A DNA stretch of 11,168 nucleotides. Source: Betaproteobacteria bacterium (GTDB lineage Bacteria > Pseudomonadota > Gammaproteobacteria > Burkholderiales > Burkholderiaceae_D). Position numbers and translations under genes: made by a program. Where the stretch lies: assembly GCA_015655165.1 (NCBI GenBank), contig JAATFN010000287.1:1-11168 (forward strand). The letters run 5' to 3'. The notes under the pieces are model-generated. The model saw only the letters and a program-made list of their open reading frames with translations, was not told the DNA's origin and ran no database searches. Positions 8,211 to 11,168 of the stretch are shown piece after piece (position 1 is the stretch's first letter; each line of letters starts with the position of its first letter).

Positions 8211-8639
8211 ATGACAATTGACTGGAGTGCATTCACACCGATAACAGCGTTAGCCGGTGGCCTCTTGATCGGTTTGGCAGCGATCATACTGGTTTTGTTT
8301 AATGGCCGGATTTTAGGCGTGAGCGGCATTGTCGGTAGCTTATTTGGATTGGGAACACACGATGCCGGTTGGCGTATTGCATTTATCGCCGGTATGTTGA
8401 GCGTACCGGTGGTGTCATTGATGACAGGTAATGTGCCACAGGTGCACATTGATGCTGGATGGGGTACCTTGATTCTTGCAGGTTTATTGGTCGGCATTGG
8501 TACACGTTATGGTGCGGGCTGCACCAGCGGCCATGGCGTATGTGGTTTATCACGTTTGTCCTGGCGCTCGGTTGTAGCCACAGTACTGTTTATTGCGGCA
8601 GGCGCTGCGACCGTGTTCGTGATACGTCATTTGATCTAG
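8211..8639 (+). CDS. YeeE/YedE-family sulfur-compound permease, half-size subunit A
   Basis: A very hydrophobic 142-residue membrane protein. It carries the conserved family loop [15 protein letters not shown] (101-115) with C104 and C111. In the full-length YeeE/TsuA thiosulfate transporter such cysteines line the substrate path. About four membrane helices are likely. The start at 8211 is supported by AAGGAG six bases upstream; an in-frame ATG at 8193 overlaps that site and is rejected. It is half the length of TsuA, and the following gene encodes the complementary half. Related pairs are known beside Blh-type MBL genes. Thiosulfate or another reduced sulfur species is the likely substrate, by family. 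Confidence 0.88.
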   Translation: MTIDWSAFTPITALAGGLLIGLAAIILVLFNGRILGVSGIVGSLFGLGTHDAGWRIAFIAGMLSVPVVSLMTGNVPQVHIDAGWGTLILAGLLVGIGTRYGAGCTSGHGVCGLSRLSWRSVVATVLFIAAGAATVFVIRHLI

Positions 8640-8648
8640 GAGGAAACC

Positions 8649-9068
8649 ATGCAACGTTTAATTGCCTATGTTGTTGGTGTGCTGTTTGCTGCAGGTCTTG
8701 TGCTTGGCGGCATGGCCAATCCGGCTAAAGTGCTGGCTTTTCTGGATATTGCCGGTCTCTGGGACCCTTCGCTGGCATGCGTGATGGGCGCTGCAGTCGC
8801 AATCGGTTTGATCGGCTTTGGCATTGCCAAAAAACGCAAGTCTGCTTTATTGGGAGTACCCATGCAGTTGCCTGTGGCACGGGTAGTAGACGCTCGTTTG
8901 GTACTGGGTAGTTTGACATTCGGGATAGGCTGGGGGTTGGCAGGATTTTGTCCGGGACCAGCGATTGTGCTGGCAGGATTGTTGAATGGAAAAGCGCTGG
9001 TTTTTGTGCTCGCCATGCTCGCCGGCATGTGGTTGTTTGCAGTGCTTGAACGTCAAAAGAACAAATGA
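8649..9068 (+). CDS. YeeE/YedE-family sulfur-compound permease, half-size subunit B
   Basis: A 139-residue membrane protein and partner of the preceding gene. It has the other family motif, GIGWGLAGFCPGPAIV (92-107), with C101. GGMANPAKVLAFLD (20-33) is also typical of the second half of YeeE proteins. Several hydrophobic segments flank a basic loop, KKRKS (61-65). A strong Shine-Dalgarno site, AGGAGG, overlaps the upstream stop codon and lies five bases before ATG 8649, so the two halves are probably made in step and assemble together. The SulP gene begins 31 bases downstream in the same operon. Confidence 0.88.
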   Translation: MQRLIAYVVGVLFAAGLVLGGMANPAKVLAFLDIAGLWDPSLACVMGAAVAIGLIGFGIAKKRKSALLGVPMQLPVARVVDARLVLGSLTFGIGWGLAGFCPGPAIVLAGLLNGKALVFVLAMLAGMWLFAVLERQKNK

Positions 9069-9099
9069 AGTCACCGATGGTGAAGCTTGGGAGAGAAGT

Positions 9100-10791
9100 A
9101 TGAAGTGGGTGCCGCAATGGCTTGGCCAGTATCATCGGCCATGGTTGGCCGGAGACATGACAGCAGGGATGATTGTCACGGTCATTATGATTCCGCAGGG
9201 CTTGGCTTATGCCATGCTGGCAGGACTGCCGCCAGAAACAGGTCTGTATGGCAGTATTTTACCAATTATTATTTATAGCTTGACCGGCTCCAGTATGGCA
9301 ATGTCGGTCGGACCTGCAGCGATTTTGTCATTAATGGTGGCCAGTGCATTGGCACCTTTGGCAGTTGCCGGTTCTGCCTACTATATGGAGCTGGCTGTCC
9401 AGTTGTCACTGTTGTCCGGGGTCATGTTAGTCTTGTTCGGATTGTTGCGACTGGGGTTTCTGGCGTATTTTTTAAGTCACACAGTTATTAGCGGGTTTAT
9501 TACCGGCTCGGCCATCATCATTGCCTTTGGTCAGTTAGACCAATTGCTGGGTGTGAAAATATTCAATCACGATATCGCCTATGCGATCGATGTGTTGCGT
9601 GATGCAAAGCCAGACACGATTTATATCGGGGTAGGCAGCCTATTGGCATTGTGGCTGATACGTCAGTATTTTGTCAGGGTGTTTGTTGCATTGGGTGTGC
9701 CACAAAAAATCAGTGGACTATTGAGTAAAATGGCGCCGATTGTGGTCGTGATTGCCACGACAGTGATTGTCGCAGTCTGTGATCTCGATAAAACAGGCGG
9801 GGTGCGTATCGTTGGTAATGTGCCGCAAGGTCTGCCACCTTTACACGTTGTGTTGCCCGACATGTCGACTTTCCGGGCACTGTGGTTGCCAGCGTTGTTA
9901 ATTGCCTTGATCGGGTTTGTTGAGAGTGTTTCGATTGCACAGTCATTTGCGATTAAAAGCCAGCAACGTATTCATCCTGACCGGGAGTTTCTGGGGTTGG
10001 GGCTGGCCAATATCGCCAGTGCGTTTTCCAGCAGCTTTCCTGTCGCGGGCAGCTTTTCCCGCTCGGGTGTCAATCTCTCGGCTGGTGCGAATACACCGCT
10101 AGCAGGCATTATTGCAGCTGTCCTGATGTTGGCGATTATTACGACAGTGACAAACTGGTTCTACTATATGCCGTACGCCGTTCTGTCTGCGACAATCATC
10201 GTGGCGGTTATTTCTCTGGTTGATATCGACACGTTTAAAACGGCATGGCGCTATGATCGTGCCGATGCATTCGCATGGCTGGCAACTGCACTCGGTGTGA
10301 TTCTAATCGGTGTGGAAGCCGGTATTTTTATTGGTGTCGCTTTGTCGTTGGCCGTGCTCGTGTGGCGCAGCAGTCGTCCCCACATGGCAGTGGTAGGGCG
10401 TTTAAACGGGAGTGAACATTTCCGTAATGTCAAACGCCATCAGGTGCAAACGATGCCCGGTTTGCTGGCTTTACGTGTTGATGAAAGCCTGTTTTTTGCC
10501 AATGCAACAGTTGTAGAAGAAAAAATCCAGGCATTATTGGGTGAGGATCCAACGATCAATCATGTGTTGTTGATTTGTTCGGCAATGAATCTGATTGATG
10601 CGACAGCATTAGGCGTATTGACACAGTTGGAAGACAATCTGGCCAAGCGCAATATTGAATTTATGTTAGCCGAAGTTAAAGGTCCTGTGATGGATCGCTT
10701 ACGTAACACACCATTAGGTATCAGCTTGGCAGGCAAGATTTTTATCAGTGTACACGAGGCATTTTTGTATGTGGAAAAACAGCAGGGGTAA
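9100..10791 (+). CDS. SulP-family anion transporter with STAS domain
   Basis: A 563-residue SulP/SLC26-type transporter for sulfate-like or other anions in the inner membrane. The N-terminal signature runs through DMTAGMIVTVIMIPQGLAYA (19-38) and LPPETGLYGS (43-52). MSVGPAAILS (68-77) and the core motif FPVAGSFSRSGVN (313-325) follow. A long series of membrane helices ends near 422. The cytoplasmic STAS domain covers about 440-558, with CSAMNLIDATAL (493-504) at the usual regulatory loop. The start at 9100 has GGGAG six bases upstream and gives the normal SulP N-terminus; the ATG at 8986 lies inside the previous gene and adds an unrelated extension. Position after the YeeE pair suggests it moves sulfate or sulfite linked to persulfide oxidation. 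SulP substrates cannot be read from sequence alone, and bicarbonate is possible. Confidence 0.93.
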   Translation: MKWVPQWLGQYHRPWLAGDMTAGMIVTVIMIPQGLAYAMLAGLPPETGLYGSILPIIIYSLTGSSMAMSVGPAAILSLMVASALAPLAVAGSAYYMELAVQLSLLSGVMLVLFGLLRLGFLAYFLSHTVISGFITGSAIIIAFGQLDQLLGVKIFNHDIAYAIDVLRDAKPDTIYIGVGSLLALWLIRQYFVRVFVALGVPQKISGLLSKMAPIVVVIATTVIVAVCDLDKTGGVRIVGNVPQGLPPLHVVLPDMSTFRALWLPALLIALIGFVESVSIAQSFAIKSQQRIHPDREFLGLGLANIASAFSSSFPVAGSFSRSGVNLSAGANTPLAGIIAAVLMLAIITTVTNWFYYMPYAVLSATIIVAVISLVDIDTFKTAWRYDRADAFAWLATALGVILIGVEAGIFIGVALSLAVLVWRSSRPHMAVVGRLNGSEHFRNVKRHQVQTMPGLLALRVDESLFFANATVVEEKIQALLGEDPTINHVLLICSAMNLIDATALGVLTQLEDNLAKRNIEFMLAEVKGPVMDRLRNTPLGISLAGKIFISVHEAFLYVEKQQG

Positions 10792-10840
10792 CCAATGAGG
10801 CAAGTTGGTATTGGACGTTGAGCAGGAGCATACTGTTATA

Positions 10841-10876
10841 AAAGCGACTGCGTAAATAAATGCAGTCGCTTTTTTT
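10841..10876 (+). terminator. Intrinsic terminator of the YeeE-YeeE-SulP operon
   Basis: AAAGCGACTGC (10841-10851) pairs perfectly with GCAGTCGCTTT (10862-10872) across a 10-nt loop and runs into seven Ts (10870-10876). It is 49 bases after the SulP stop codon. The A-rich 5' arm means it may also act on minus-strand transcripts. Confidence 0.93.
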
Positions 10877-10982
10877 ATGAGAAAAATGAACTAAAAGTGT
10901 CAACAGCAATAGTGGAGATAATCAAAAAACTTATCTTGAGGGTCAGGACTTCTGGGATACCCTGTAAAATAGAAAAATAAAT
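10877..10982. other. AT-rich gene-free stretch
   Basis: No open frame or recognisable site is supported. AGGGT (10939-10943) and ACCCT (10959-10963) form a weak hairpin. Read on the minus strand, a short T-run follows it after about nine bases, so it could be a poor terminator for the frame at 10983-11168. Confidence 0.4.
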
Positions 10983-11168
10983 TTAACGAACTAAAAGACA
11001 ACGATACTCATCGATATGATTATCAGCTTCTATTTTAATTGTTTCTCCAAAAGAATTTATTTGACAAAATCCATAAGTGGGATCGAAATCGGCTGACTTT
11101 GAAAGCTCAGTTCCAGATAGCGAGATCTCATCCAGGATCGTTCGCTATTTTTATACTATGTCGTTTTC
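10983..11168 (-). pseudogene. Possible decayed 3' end of an unknown gene, running off the right edge
   Basis: On the minus strand a 53-codon frame (11144 to the TAA at 10983-10985) reads like real protein, with ADFDPTYGFCQINSFGE in the middle and DEYRCLLVR at the end. It has no usable start codon and is preceded by a TAG. In another frame the sequence from the window edge is open to a TGA at 11128-11130 (reading KRHSIKIANDPG), overlapping the first frame. One indel near 11130-11144 would join the two into a gene entering from the right. I do not recognise the protein, and chance remains a fair alternative in AT-rich DNA. Confidence 0.25.

Noticed and set aside
8986..9099. N-terminal extension of SulP from ATG 8986
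   Set aside because: It overlaps the preceding permease gene in another frame and does not resemble a SulP N-terminus; ATG 9100 has a good ribosome-binding site.

Overview
The window looks like a proteobacterial chromosome segment of moderate GC. Gene families, strong Shine-Dalgarno sites and a MerR-type copper promoter fit a beta- or gammaproteobacterium. A host-associated betaproteobacterium is my best guess, but nothing here fixes the genus. There are no rRNA or tRNA genes, CRISPR arrays or transposases that I can see.

Left part (1-3962, all minus strand): two tandem paralogous exoproteins of the two-partner-secretion (TPS / filamentous haemagglutinin N-terminal) type. The upstream copy (1995-3962) is complete at 655 residues. 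The other (start at 1821) is open for 607 codons and runs off the left edge. They share a signal peptide, the TPS secretion domain and a proline-rich linker with a recurring PLG(I/V)IP motif, but their C-terminal parts are unrelated. No TpsB transporter is in view. The complete copy is very short for its family and carries two eukaryote-like short motifs: a c-Myc-type nuclear localisation motif and a KDEF C-terminus.

Middle (4111-7050, plus strand): a self-contained copper-resistance operon. A CueR-type promoter with a 19-bp spacer and a palindrome precedes copA (Cu+ P1B-ATPase with two metal-binding domains). copA overlaps cueR (MerR-family Cu+ sensor) by four bases, so the activator probably controls its own operon.

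Right part (7138-10791): a sulfur module. A persulfide-dioxygenase-like metallo-beta-lactamase protein on the minus strand is divergent from a plus-strand operon of two half-size YeeE/YedE sulfur-compound permeases and a SulP anion transporter with a STAS domain. The shared intergenic region has a plausible promoter and several inverted repeats that could be operators. Together they suggest uptake or handling of reduced sulfur, its oxidation by the MBL enzyme, and movement of the resulting oxyanion by SulP. The operon ends at a clear intrinsic terminator (10841-10876).

Right edge (10877-11168): AT-rich and without an intact gene. A minus-strand reading frame without a start codon, preceded by a piece in another frame, may be the decayed end of a gene outside the window.
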